Assembly: GCF_003313335.1 (NCBI RefSeq)
Contig: NZ_QMHP01000004.1
Coordinates: forward strand, 59,826-123,825
Length of the DNA stretch: 64,000 nt
Direction of reading: 5' to 3'
From: Pedobacter zeaxanthinifaciens
GTDB lineage: Bacteria; Bacteroidota; Bacteroidia; Sphingobacteriales; Sphingobacteriaceae
Positions 26,892 to 35,490 of this stretch are shown piece by piece. The stretch's first letter is position 1, and each line of letters begins with the position of its first letter. Position numbers and translations under genes: made by a program. The notes under the pieces are model-generated. The model worked only from the letters and a program-made list of their open reading frames with translations. It was not told the origin of the DNA and did no database searches.

Positions 26892-28166
26892 ATGAAGTTA
26901 AACCGAGCTCTACTTTTAGTTGTTGCAATCTTTTTATGTAGCACTGCGTTTGCCCAAACCAGCAAGGAACTTAAACGTAAAAAGGAAGCTTTGCAAAGAG
27001 AAATTGAACTTGCGCAAAGAAATCTTAACAAAACTACAAGCGGAAAAAAACTGACACTTGGCCAAATCAATGCCATCAAAGCTCAAATTAGGTTAAGGCA
27101 AGAAAAAATTGCCACCATTAACTCTGAGATGAAGAATTTGGATCAGCAAATTCATGAAAATACCAATAAAGTACAGAACCTAAAAGGCAGGCTGGCAGAT
27201 TTGAAGAAGGAGTATGCAGGTATGATTCGTTTTGCACAGCGCAATCGCAATGCTTACGATAAAATGATGTTCATCTTCGCTGCAAGTGATTTTAACCAGG
27301 CATACAAACGTATCAAATATCTTCAGCAGTTTGGCCAGTACCGCAAAAAGCAAGCTGCTTATATTCAAGGTACCGAGAAGCAATTGAGCAATCAAATTGT
27401 AATTCTCGATAAAAACTTAAAAAACAAAGGAAGTTTGCTAAAAGAAGAAGTAACCGAAAAGAGCAAGCTCGATAAAAATAAAAATGAACAGACTGCGGTA
27501 CTTAGCAAGTTAAGCAAACAGGAAAAGCAGTTCAAACAAGACATCCAAAAGAAAAAACAACAGCAAGCGGCAATTGATAGAGAAATTAGAGCGGTTATTG
27601 CTAGAGAGATAGCGGCGGCTAAGAAAAAAGCTGAGGAGGAGGAAAGGGAGCGTGAAAGGATTGCTGCTGCTAAGGCTAAGGCTGAAAACAGACCAGCACC
27701 AACTGTAGTAGCTTCAAAGCCGAAAACAAACAGTGAGGCATTGAGGTCAACCCCAGAGGCCGCTAAACTTTCTGATGCTTTTGAGGCGAACCGAGGTAGT
27801 TTGCCATCTCCGGTGTCGAATGGATACATCACCTCTAAATTTGGTGCATATCAAGTTGATCAAGCGTCTGCTAGAAATGATGGTGTTACTTTTCAAACTT
27901 CCGATGGAGCCTCGGTCAGATCGGTTTTTAACGGTAAAGTAACTAGGGTAACTAATATTATGGGACGATGGGTGATAATTGTTAGACACGGTGAATATTT
28001 TACCATTTATCAAAATTTAAAAAGCGTTTCCGTATCCGAAGGAAGTAGTGTTACTACAAAACAAACAATCGGTATTGCCGGCGAAACAGATGGTGTTCCG
28101 GAAGTAGGATTTCAAATTAACAGAGGTAGTATGCCACAAAACCCAGAAAGTTGGCTGGCCCGATAA
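26892..28166 (+). CDS. EnvC-like murein hydrolase activator with degenerate LytM domain
   Basis: 424 residues: signal peptide (cleavage near AFAQ), long coiled coil (about 20-260, rich in Lys, Glu, Gln), then a LytM/M23 domain at about 310-424. The zinc ligands of active M23 enzymes are missing. HxGxD is replaced by DGVTFQ, the HxH-type YAHL strand by YQNL, and the final HFE by GFQ. This coiled coil plus dead LytM plan is that of EnvC/NlpD-like amidase activators, so it probably activates a cell-wall amidase during division instead of cutting murein. It follows the DUF4292 lipoprotein gene after 19 nt. Confidence 0.88.
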   Translation: MKLNRALLLVVAIFLCSTAFAQTSKELKRKKEALQREIELAQRNLNKTTSGKKLTLGQINAIKAQIRLRQEKIATINSEMKNLDQQIHENTNKVQNLKGRLADLKKEYAGMIRFAQRNRNAYDKMMFIFAASDFNQAYKRIKYLQQFGQYRKKQAAYIQGTEKQLSNQIVILDKNLKNKGSLLKEEVTEKSKLDKNKNEQTAVLSKLSKQEKQFKQDIQKKKQQQAAIDREIRAVIAREIAAAKKKAEEEERERERIAAAKAKAENRPAPTVVASKPKTNSEALRSTPEAAKLSDAFEANRGSLPSPVSNGYITSKFGAYQVDQASARNDGVTFQTSDGASVRSVFNGKVTRVTNIMGRWVIIVRHGEYFTIYQNLKSVSVSEGSSVTTKQTIGIAGETDGVPEVGFQINRGSMPQNPESWLAR

Positions 28167-28191
28167 GCTGTGTTTTTGGCCAAATAAAAGC

Positions 28192-28199
28192 TATATTTG
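28192..28199 (+). promoter_or_regulatory. Candidate -7 box of the tatA pair
   Basis: TATATTTG, a full match to TAnnTTTG, 18 nt before the ATG at 28218. It overlaps an in-frame TTG at 28197, and this argues that the ATG is the real start. Confidence 0.4.
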
Positions 28200-28217
28200 T
28201 ATAAAATCAGTTTTAAA

Positions 28218-28586
28218 ATGTATTACACGCCGTTATTAGAGTTTTTGAATATGGGGGGAGGCGAGATGATGATCATCATGATAGCCGTACTTTTGTTATT
28301 TGGAGGTAAAAAATTGCCCGAATTAGCAAGAGGTTTGGGTAAGGGAATCCGTGAGTTTAAAGATGCTTCGGAAGGTGTAAAACGAGAAATCCATCGCAAT
28401 ATCAATTCTTTTGATGCGGATGAAGAAGATAGGAAGGCTGATCAAAATCATGCTTATCGCGAGCCGGAATTGGATCATTCGCATTCTATCCATGAAGAAA
28501 CCAATACTACCGCTACAGAAATCCAAAACGATGTGAAATCCGTAGATAGTAAAGAAGAAATTAAGGAACCGAAAAGTTCCCAATAG
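28218..28586 (+). CDS. TatA/TatB-like translocase subunit with long acidic tail
   Basis: 122 residues from the ATG at 28218. A single hydrophobic helix (MMIIMIAVLLLFGG) is followed by the hinge and amphipathic helix KKLPELARGLGKGIREFKDA, the signature of TatA/Hcf106. The remaining 70 residues form a polar, acidic, histidine-containing tail, longer than in plain TatA. This helix pair would line the twin-arginine translocation pore in the inner membrane. A second tatA gene follows 24 nt later. tatC is not in the window. Confidence 0.87.
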   Translation: MYYTPLLEFLNMGGGEMMIIMIAVLLLFGGKKLPELARGLGKGIREFKDASEGVKREIHRNINSFDADEEDRKADQNHAYREPELDHSHSIHEETNTTATEIQNDVKSVDSKEEIKEPKSSQ

Positions 28587-28610
28587 GAAATTACAACATA
28601 AAACAAAGCC

Positions 28611-28802
28611 ATGTTACAAACCACAATGCTAGCAGCGCTAGGCACTCCAGAGATTATCCTTATCGTATTAGCTCTTTTATTACTTTTTGGTGGTAAAAAA
28701 ATTCCAGAACTAATGAGAGGATTAGGTAAAGGTGTAAAAGAGTTTAAAGAAGGGAAAGATGGAGTTGATTCAACCAACGAAACTCCAAACAGACCTCAAT
28801 AA
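28611..28802 (+). CDS. tatA: Sec-independent translocase subunit TatA
   Basis: 63 residues. [20 protein letters not shown] followed by [17 protein letters not shown] is a textbook TatA helix, hinge and amphipathic helix. It is a compact paralogue of the preceding gene, so the two may act as TatA- and TatB-like partners. Next comes gatA after 32 nt. Confidence 0.92.
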   Translation: MLQTTMLAALGTPEIILIVLALLLLFGGKKIPELMRGLGKGVKEFKEGKDGVDSTNETPNRPQ

Positions 28803-28834
28803 TTCGCTTTTTTTCAATCTTTTAAATTTAAATT

Positions 28835-30265
28835 TTGAAGAAATATAGCTCTTTGACAGAGATACAGGGGAAACTTGCGGATAAGCAGCTCACTTTACAA
28901 GAACTTTTGGCTTACTATTTCGATCAAATAGAGAAGCAAAAACACCTCAATGCTTTCAATGAGGTGTTTTTTAATTCTGCCCGCAACCAAGCTGAAACAA
29001 TACAGGCCAAGTTAAATAATGGCTCGGCAGGCAAGCTTGCGGGTATGGTAATTGGTATTAAGGATAACATCTGCTACCAAGACCATATCGTTACTGCTTC
29101 CTCCAAAATGCTGGAAAACTTTGTTTCTCCTTATTCATCTACCGTTGTTAAACGTTTACTTGCTGAGGATGCCATCATCATTGGTCGCTTAAATTGCGAT
29201 GAATTTGCAATGGGCGGCTCAAATGAAACATCTTACTTTGGTACCGTTAAAAATGCGGCAGATGAAGAACGTGTTGCAGGAGGGTCGTCGGGTGGTTCGG
29301 CAGTAGCGGTACAGGCCGATATGTGTTTAGCTGCCTTAGGTACCGATACCGGAGGTTCTGTTCGTCAGCCAGCTGCATTTTGCGGCAGCATTGGGTTTAA
29401 ACCAACTTACGGGCGTATTTCTCGCTACGGTGTTATCGCCTATGCCTCGTCGTTTGATCAGGTTGGTACATTAACTTCATCGGTAAGTGATGCAGCCTTG
29501 TTATTGGAAGTTTTAGCTGGAGCTGATGAAAATGATAGCACAGTTTCTTCAATTCCTGTTCCTAGTTATACAAAATCAGCGCTAGCAACATCTTCAACTA
29601 AAAAAAGATTAGCCGTTTTAAAAGAAACCATCACCAGTGAAGCTTTGGATCCAGAAACTAAAGATGCCATCCTAAATGCAATAGAGAAATTCAAGGCAGA
29701 TGGACATGAGGTAGTAGAAGTCTCTTTTGACCTGTTAGATTATTTAGTGCCTACCTATTACATCTTAACCACTGCAGAGGCTTCCTCAAATTTATCTCGT
29801 TATGATGGGGTACATTACGGTTATAGAGATACACAAGCGCAAAGCTTAAATCAGCTTTACAAAAGCTCTAGAGCTGAAGGATTTGGTGAAGAAGTAAAGC
29901 GCCGTATTATGCTAGGCACTTTTGTGTTAAGCGCCGGTTATTACGATGCATATTATCAAAAAGCTCAAAAAGTACGCAGACTAATTAGAGAAAAAGCAGT
30001 GGCACTATTACAGGATTGTGATGTGCTACTGAGCCCAGTTGCTCCTACGCCTGCGTTTAAAATTGGGGAAAATGTCCAAGATCCTTTGGTGATGTATATG
30101 GCAGATATTTATACTGTATTAGCCTCTTTGGCGGGTATACCTGCGGTTGCTTTACCTTTGGGCAATAATAAAGAAGGCTTACCGTTAAGTATCCAATTGA
30201 TGGCCAAGCACTTTGATGAAGAAACATTATTGTCTTTGTCGCACAGTTTTTTGGAGAAAGCTTAA
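28835..30265 (+). CDS. gatA: Asp/Glu-tRNA amidotransferase subunit A
   Basis: 476 residues from a TTG start (28835); this N-terminus (MKKYSSLTEIQ) is the family's. The amidase triad is complete: Lys76 (GIKDNI), cis-Ser151 (GGSSGGS) and nucleophile Ser175 (DTGGSVRQ), with spacing like that known for other GatA proteins. GatA releases ammonia from glutamine to amidate Glu-tRNA(Gln) or Asp-tRNA(Asn) in complex with GatB and GatC, which are not in this window. A perfect terminator-like hairpin lies inside the gene at codons 35-46. Confidence 0.95.
   Translation: MKKYSSLTEIQGKLADKQLTLQELLAYYFDQIEKQKHLNAFNEVFFNSARNQAETIQAKLNNGSAGKLAGMVIGIKDNICYQDHIVTASSKMLENFVSPYSSTVVKRLLAEDAIIIGRLNCDEFAMGGSNETSYFGTVKNAADEERVAGGSSGGSAVAVQADMCLAALGTDTGGSVRQPAAFCGSIGFKPTYGRISRYGVIAYASSFDQVGTLTSSVSDAALLLEVLAGADENDSTVSSIPVPSYTKSALATSSTKKRLAVLKETITSEALDPETKDAILNAIEKFKADGHEVVEVSFDLLDYLVPTYYILTTAEASSNLSRYDGVHYGYRDTQAQSLNQLYKSSRAEGFGEEVKRRIMLGTFVLSAGYYDAYYQKAQKVRRLIREKAVALLQDCDVLLSPVAPTPAFKIGENVQDPLVMYMADIYTVLASLAGIPAVALPLGNNKEGLPLSIQLMAKHFDEETLLSLSHSFLEKA
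28938..28971 (+). terminator. Terminator-like hairpin inside gatA
   Basis: Perfect 12-bp stem AAAAACACCTCA/TGAGGTGTTTTT with a 10-nt loop, the descending arm ending in a run of six T. It has the shape of an intrinsic terminator but lies about 100 nt after the start codon, within coding sequence. It may be an attenuator or a chance product of the local codons. Confidence 0.5.
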
Positions 30266-30316
30266 ATATAAACACAAAGGCGCATAGGGTTGCTAAATTC
30301 ACATTCTAAAGCTGTT

Positions 30317-30360
30317 TTGCAATGTGTTTTTAGGAGTTCCAAACAAAATGTTGCAATGTG
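30317..30360. repeat. 10-bp direct repeat before the transglycosylase gene
   Basis: TTGCAATGTG occurs at 30317-30326 and 30351-30360, 34 bp apart, just upstream of the start at 30377. The preceding text (AACACAAAGGCGCATAGG) resembles common dispersed word repeats. It could be a regulator site or repeat remnant. Confidence 0.35.
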
Positions 30361-30376
30361 GTTAAAAAAATAGCCT

Positions 30377-31777
30377 ATGAGGAAATTGATACTTACCATT
30401 TTAACTTTTGTTATTGCACTTGATGCATTAGCTCAAGTTCCAGTAAAGCTTCAAAACGATACCATACTTAAAAGGCTTACTAACGCACCTTTAAGTGACA
30501 CTATTGCTGTTCCCTCTATTGAGCAACCCTTGCTTTTAGGGCAAAGTCTGTTGTACAAACTACGTTTAGATTCCATCAAACAAACCGTTCCGTTAGATTA
30601 TAATGAGTACGTACAGAGCTATATCGACATCTATACTAAACGAAAAGCAATGTACGGCGATATGCTAGGTCTTTCTGGCTACTATTTTCCAATTTTCGAA
30701 AAGGCGCTAAAAAGCTACAATATCCCAACTGAAATCAAATATTTATCTATCGTTGAATCTTCATTGAACCCGCATGCGGTTTCTAGAGTTGGCGCAACAG
30801 GCCTATGGCAGTTTATGTTTGGTACGGCAAAAGCTTATGGGCTAAACATGGATAATTTTGTTGATGAACGTAAAGATCCAGTCCAGGCCAGTTATGCTGC
30901 AGCAGCCTATTTTAGAGATGCTTACGAAGAACTTGGCGATTGGCTGCTTGCCATTGCAGCTTATAATTGTGGCAAGGGCAATGTGCAAAGAGCTATTGAT
31001 AAAGCCGGTTCTCGCAACTTTTGGGACATCAGAAGATTTCTACCGAAAGAGACCAGCAATTATGTCCCAGCGTTTATCGCCGCAGTATATGTAATGAAGT
31101 ATGCAAATGCGCATCAAATAGTTCCAAAAATTGCACCATTTGCTTTTAAAACAGATACTATTGTTGTACGTAATTTTGTTGCATTGGCCGATGTGGCAAA
31201 GGCTATTGACCAAAAGGAAGAAACGATATTTGCTTTAAATCCCAGCTACAAAAAGAAAATCATTAATGGCACCGCCATTGCACCAAAGCGATTGGTAATT
31301 CCTAAAACTGGCTATCAGTACTATCCGCAACTATTTGAAGTATTAAATAATGATTTAGAGATGGACAGGGAAGTGATTTTGGCCTCAACAGATGATGTGC
31401 GGGATTTAAGGAAAAAGACATTGCCAAAACGCGAAATTCCTCAACCGAAATTAATTGTACACAAAGTTTTGCCAGGCCAAAATCTAACAGCTATTGCTAA
31501 CCAGTACAAAGTAGAAGTACAGGATTTGAAGGTGTGGAATAACTTAGTGGCATCAACTATTATTCCGGGCCAAAAGCTTAAAATTTATCCAGATACTGTT
31601 TCACACAAAATGTTGCCAAAGGCCAAGCCAGTTCTTGTTAACTATAAAGTAAAGCAGGGAGATACGCTTTCGAGCATTGCAGAAAAATTTGATGGTGTTA
31701 CCGTTGCCAGTTTAAAACAGGCTAATGGTTTAAAATCTGCAAAAATTACTGAAGGCATGCTGCTTAAAGTGATGTAG
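30377..31777 (+). CDS. MltD-like lytic transglycosylase with two LysM domains
   Basis: 466 residues with a signal peptide (cleavage near ALAQ). The SLT domain (about 100-260) has the catalytic Glu127 in SIVESSLNP, then GATGLWQFM and the AIAAYNCGKGNV motif. Two LysM peptidoglycan-binding modules follow (about 360-405 and 420-465). It should cleave the MurNAc-GlcNAc bond of murein with 1,6-anhydro product, in the periplasm. A small lipoprotein gene follows 29 nt downstream. Confidence 0.92.
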   Translation: MRKLILTILTFVIALDALAQVPVKLQNDTILKRLTNAPLSDTIAVPSIEQPLLLGQSLLYKLRLDSIKQTVPLDYNEYVQSYIDIYTKRKAMYGDMLGLSGYYFPIFEKALKSYNIPTEIKYLSIVESSLNPHAVSRVGATGLWQFMFGTAKAYGLNMDNFVDERKDPVQASYAAAAYFRDAYEELGDWLLAIAAYNCGKGNVQRAIDKAGSRNFWDIRRFLPKETSNYVPAFIAAVYVMKYANAHQIVPKIAPFAFKTDTIVVRNFVALADVAKAIDQKEETIFALNPSYKKKIINGTAIAPKRLVIPKTGYQYYPQLFEVLNNDLEMDREVILASTDDVRDLRKKTLPKREIPQPKLIVHKVLPGQNLTAIANQYKVEVQDLKVWNNLVASTIIPGQKLKIYPDTVSHKMLPKAKPVLVNYKVKQGDTLSSIAEKFDGVTVASLKQANGLKSAKITEGMLLKVM

Positions 31778-31806
31778 GCTTTTTAACAACATAGTTGATA
31801 AATACA

Positions 31807-32199
31807 ATGAAGATGTTGCTCGTTTTATTAATGGCAATTTTGCTATGCGGATGCTTGGTTCCGGGCTCACCCGTGTACTTCAATTTTAAATCTAAAAATC
31901 CAACTGCTGCAGATTCACTTGTGGTAATCTCGTTTCCAAATGAGATAGATTATCAATACAAAAGCAAAAACTTCAATGCAGATAGCATTTTATTGATCAA
32001 TCCAATTACATCAAAAACACATAAGATGAAGCCTATTACGCAGCAATATGCTGATGGGAAGCCCTTATCTTATCATTCGGCTTATTTAAGACAAAGGTGG
32101 AACTTGAAAAAGCTAAAGAAAACCGAATTCATTGCTTTAGAAAAATACGTTAGTGGTAAGCTTGTAGTGGATACTTTCTACAAGGCAAATAGGCCATAG
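31807..32199 (+). CDS. Small lipoprotein of unknown function
   Basis: 130 residues from the ATG at 31807; an in-frame TTG at 31795 is less likely. The signal sequence MKMLLVLLMAILLCGC has a lipobox cysteine (LLCGC, then LVPGSP). The mature part is strand-rich, with charged patches (KSKNPTAAD, LKKLKKTEF), and no family is recognised. It directly follows the transglycosylase gene and may share its transcript. Confidence 0.75.
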   Translation: MKMLLVLLMAILLCGCLVPGSPVYFNFKSKNPTAADSLVVISFPNEIDYQYKSKNFNADSILLINPITSKTHKMKPITQQYADGKPLSYHSAYLRQRWNLKKLKKTEFIALEKYVSGKLVVDTFYKANRP

Positions 32200-32379
32200 C
32201 AACCAACCAGCAATGTGCTCAATACATTTAGCTTAAATTCGCTTGTCCACTCCAATAGCATAACTTTAAATCTTTAACGGTCCTTAAACTTAGCCTAACA
32301 GACTATTTACTGCGTAGCCAACATGCTCAATCTCAACATACGATTGACAAAAAACAAACTGTATCCTAAAAAAAGATTG

Positions 32380-32387
32380 TAACTTTG
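32380..32387 (+). promoter_or_regulatory. Candidate -7 box of maeB
   Basis: TAACTTTG, a full match to TAnnTTTG, 22 nt before the start at 32410. No good -33 element at normal spacing. Confidence 0.4.
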
Positions 32388-32409
32388 GCCGCTACAAAAA
32401 ATTATAAAA

Positions 32410-34719
32410 ATGAGCAAGATTAACAGAAAGCAAGATGCCTTGGACTATCACTCGCAGGGTAGACCAGGTAAAATTGAAGTAATCCCAACCAAACCGTACT
32501 CCTCTCAACGCGATTTAACATTGGCCTACTCGCCCGGCGTTGCAGAGCCTTGTTTAAAAATAGCTGAAAATAAAGACGACGTATATAAATACACTGCCAA
32601 AGGTAATTTAGTTGCGGTAATTAGTAATGGTACCGCTGTTTTAGGCCTTGGTGATATTGGCGCCGAAGCCGGTAAACCAGTAATGGAAGGTAAAGGTTTG
32701 TTATTTAAAATCTTTGCCGACATCGACGTGTTCGATTTGGAATTGGACACAAAAAATGTAGATGAGTTTGTGAAAATAGTTAAAGCCCTTGAACCAACTT
32801 TCGGCGGCGTTAACTTAGAAGATATTAAAGCGCCAGAGTGTTTTGAAATTGAACGCAGGCTTAAAGAGGAAATGAACATTCCGGTAATGCATGATGATCA
32901 GCATGGAACGGCAATCATTTCTGCTGCGGCTTTAATTAACGCTTGTGAGCTACAAAAAAAGAAACTCGACAAAATTAAAATTGTGGTAAACGGCGCAGGT
33001 GCTGCCGCTATTTCTTGTTCTAGGCTTTACATGGCTATTGGCGCTAAGAAAGAAAATATTGTGATGTGTGATAGAAACGGGGTAATCCGTGCTGATAGGG
33101 AAAAATTAGATCCTATCAAAGCTGAGTTTGCAACTACCCGTAACTTACATACTTTGGAAGAAGCGCTGAAAGATTCGGATGTGTTCATCGGGCTTTCTTC
33201 TGCCGATTGCGTTTCGGTAGATATGCTGAAATCGATGGCTAAAAATCCTATCGTAATGGCAATGGCTAATCCAAACCCAGAAATTGCTTACGATTTAGCA
33301 ATCAATTCTCGTAAGGATATCATTATGGCTACAGGCCGTTCTGATTATCCTAACCAAGTTAACAATGTGTTGGGCTTCCCTTATATTTTTAGGGGTGCTT
33401 TAGATGTTAGGGCTACTGCAATTAACGAAGAGATGAAAATTGCTGCCGTTAAAGCTATTGCTGAATTGGCTAAAAAGCCGGTTCCGGAAGCAGTAAATAT
33501 GGCCTACAACGCAAAAAACCTAAAATTTGGTAAGGATTATATCATTCCTAAGCCTATGGATTTCAGGTTGATGACCAATGTATCAATGGCAGTTGCCAAA
33601 GCAGCTATTGAAAGTGGTGTTGCTCGCAAAGTAATTACTAATTGGGATGCTTACGCTGAAGAATTGAGAAAGCGTTTGGGTACTGATGATGCCATTATGC
33701 GTGCCATTACCAACAAGGCAAAATCTGATCCTAAACGTGTGGTTTTTGCAGAGGCTGATAATTATAAAATTTTAAAGGCTGCCCAAATTGTTAGGGATGA
33801 TAACATTGCTATTCCGATTTTATTGGGTAACAAAGAGCGTATCGAAACCATCATCGAAGAGAATGCTTTGGAATTGGACGGTGTGCAAATCATTGATCCA
33901 GCATTGGAGCCAGAAAGAACAAAAAAATATGCTCAATCTTTATATGAGAAAAGACAGAGACGCGGCGTAACGTTAACTGAGGCAGTAAAATTGATGCGTG
34001 ATCGCAACTATTTTGGTTCTTCAATGGTAGAGTTTGGCGAAGCCGATGCAATGGTATCAGGTTTAACCAAAAACTATGCAACTACCATTAAGCCTGCCTT
34101 ACAAATTATTGGTACAGAAGAAGGGGTGAGCCGTGTAGCGGGAATGTATATGATGATGACTGAAAAAGGCCCTGTGTTTTTTGGAGATACCACAGTTAAC
34201 GTTGATCCAACTGCAGAAGAATTGGTTGATTTGACTTTGCTGCTAGAAAAATCAGTAAGGAAATTTAATATCACTCCTCGTATTGCGTTATTATCTTACT
34301 CTAACTTTGGTTCTAACGAAGGTATCATTCCTGAAAAAACACGTAAGGCAGTTAAAATATTGCATGAGAAACATCCAGATATTATCGTAGACGGAGAAAT
34401 GCAGGGTAATTTTGCAATCAACAATGCGATGTTAAAGGATAATTTCCCTTTCAGTAGTTTAGCAGAAGCACCAGCAAATACCTTGGTTTTCCCTAACTTG
34501 GAGTCGGGTAATATTGCTTATAAGCTTTTACAGGAGTTAGGCGGTGCCGAAGCGGTAGGCCCTATCTTGTTAGGCCTTAAAAAACCAGTACACATTGTAC
34601 AGTTGGGAAGCTCGGTAAGGGAAATTGTAAATATGGTAACCATTGCTGTGGTTGATGTACAAGCTAAGGAAGAAGTAGCAAGCAGCAGAAAGAAAGGCCT
34701 ATTTAAAAAAAGCAAGTAG
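32410..34719 (+). CDS. maeB: NADP-dependent malic enzyme with phosphotransacetylase-like domain
   Basis: 769 residues, normal for MaeB. The malic enzyme half (about 1-425) has YSPGVAEPC, the metal/substrate region MHDDQHGTA and the nucleotide-binding [12 protein letters not shown]. The C-terminal half (about 435-760) is phosphotransacetylase-like ([14 protein letters not shown] onward), which in MaeB is a regulatory domain binding acetyl-CoA. The enzyme oxidatively decarboxylates malate to pyruvate, giving NADPH. It has its own terminator. The order maeB, ruvA, sprA, gcvH recurs in Bacteroidota. Confidence 0.95.
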   Translation: MSKINRKQDALDYHSQGRPGKIEVIPTKPYSSQRDLTLAYSPGVAEPCLKIAENKDDVYKYTAKGNLVAVISNGTAVLGLGDIGAEAGKPVMEGKGLLFKIFADIDVFDLELDTKNVDEFVKIVKALEPTFGGVNLEDIKAPECFEIERRLKEEMNIPVMHDDQHGTAIISAAALINACELQKKKLDKIKIVVNGAGAAAISCSRLYMAIGAKKENIVMCDRNGVIRADREKLDPIKAEFATTRNLHTLEEALKDSDVFIGLSSADCVSVDMLKSMAKNPIVMAMANPNPEIAYDLAINSRKDIIMATGRSDYPNQVNNVLGFPYIFRGALDVRATAINEEMKIAAVKAIAELAKKPVPEAVNMAYNAKNLKFGKDYIIPKPMDFRLMTNVSMAVAKAAIESGVARKVITNWDAYAEELRKRLGTDDAIMRAITNKAKSDPKRVVFAEADNYKILKAAQIVRDDNIAIPILLGNKERIETIIEENALELDGVQIIDPALEPERTKKYAQSLYEKRQRRGVTLTEAVKLMRDRNYFGSSMVEFGEADAMVSGLTKNYATTIKPALQIIGTEEGVSRVAGMYMMMTEKGPVFFGDTTVNVDPTAEELVDLTLLLEKSVRKFNITPRIALLSYSNFGSNEGIIPEKTRKAVKILHEKHPDIIVDGEMQGNFAINNAMLKDNFPFSSLAEAPANTLVFPNLESGNIAYKLLQELGGAEAVGPILLGLKKPVHIVQLGSSVREIVNMVTIAVVDVQAKEEVASSRKKGLFKKSK

Positions 34720-34738
34720 GTTTTCCAACATAGATTTG

Positions 34739-34770
34739 AAAAGGCAGGATTCAAGGTCCTGCCTTTTTTA
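34739..34770 (+). terminator. Rho-independent terminator of maeB
   Basis: Perfect 11-bp stem AAAAGGCAGGA/TCCTGCCTTTT with a 7-nt loop, then TTTA. It lies 20 nt after the maeB stop. Confidence 0.85.
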
Positions 34771-34844
34771 TTAACGCCAGTTTAATCCATCCATCAAATC
34801 TCCTACATTTAAAAAATTGACTTAAAGTTTTTTAACAAGGGCAA

Positions 34845-34874
34845 TTGAAAAGCTAATTCTTTATATTACTTTAG
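34845..34874 (+). promoter_or_regulatory. Promoter of ruvA-sprA
   Basis: TTG (34845-34847), a 19-nt spacer and TACTTTAG (34867-34874), 7 of 8 to TAnnTTTG. The leader before 34896 would be about 15-20 nt. Confidence 0.45.
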
Positions 34875-34895
34875 TTTTTTATTTAATTTAGCGTT

Positions 34896-35480
34896 ATGTA
34901 CGAGTATATTGATGGGAAACTAACTTTTAAAGGTCCAACTTATATTGTTGTTGAAACAGGCGGCGTGGGCTATCACATCAATATCTCCTTAAACACTTAT
35001 GCGGCGCTAGGAGAAAGTGAAAGGTGCAAAATTTATACTTGGCTACATGTAAAAGAAGATGCGCATACCCTTTACGGATTTGCCGATGAGGGTGAGCGCA
35101 GGTTGTTCCTGCATTTAATCTCTGTGTCGGGTATTGGACCAACTACTTGCCGTATGATGCTCTCCTCCATAACACCAAACGAAATACAACAAGCTATAGT
35201 AAGTGCAGATGTGGCCTTAATTCAGAAAATTAAAGGAATTGGCGCTAAATCTGCGCAACGTATTGTGCTCGAACTTCAAGATAAATTGAAAAAAGAGGGT
35301 ATAGAATCATTAATTTCCATGCCAATTCACAATACAATTAAAGATGAAGCGTTATCTGCTTTGATTATGCTTGGCTTTAGCAAACAGGCAGCTGAAAAAG
35401 CACTTGATAATGTGCTCAAAAAGGCTGATGGTGAGCTAACTGTTGAGCAAATGATCAAACAAGCATTGAAGAATTTATAA
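34896..35480 (+). CDS. ruvA: Holliday junction DNA helicase subunit RuvA
   Basis: 194 residues. The N-terminal OB fold (MYEYIDGKLTFKGPTY), the two helix-hairpin-helix motifs (SVSGIGPTTCRMML and IKGIGAKSAQRIVLEL) and the small C-terminal domain III (about 145-194) are all present. RuvA binds four-way junctions and recruits RuvB for branch migration; ruvB and ruvC are not in the window. The gene ends 10 nt before sprA and shares its promoter. Confidence 0.95.
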   Translation: MYEYIDGKLTFKGPTYIVVETGGVGYHINISLNTYAALGESERCKIYTWLHVKEDAHTLYGFADEGERRLFLHLISVSGIGPTTCRMMLSSITPNEIQQAIVSADVALIQKIKGIGAKSAQRIVLELQDKLKKEGIESLISMPIHNTIKDEALSALIMLGFSKQAAEKALDNVLKKADGELTVEQMIKQALKNL

Positions 35481-35490
35481 ATAAACCAAC

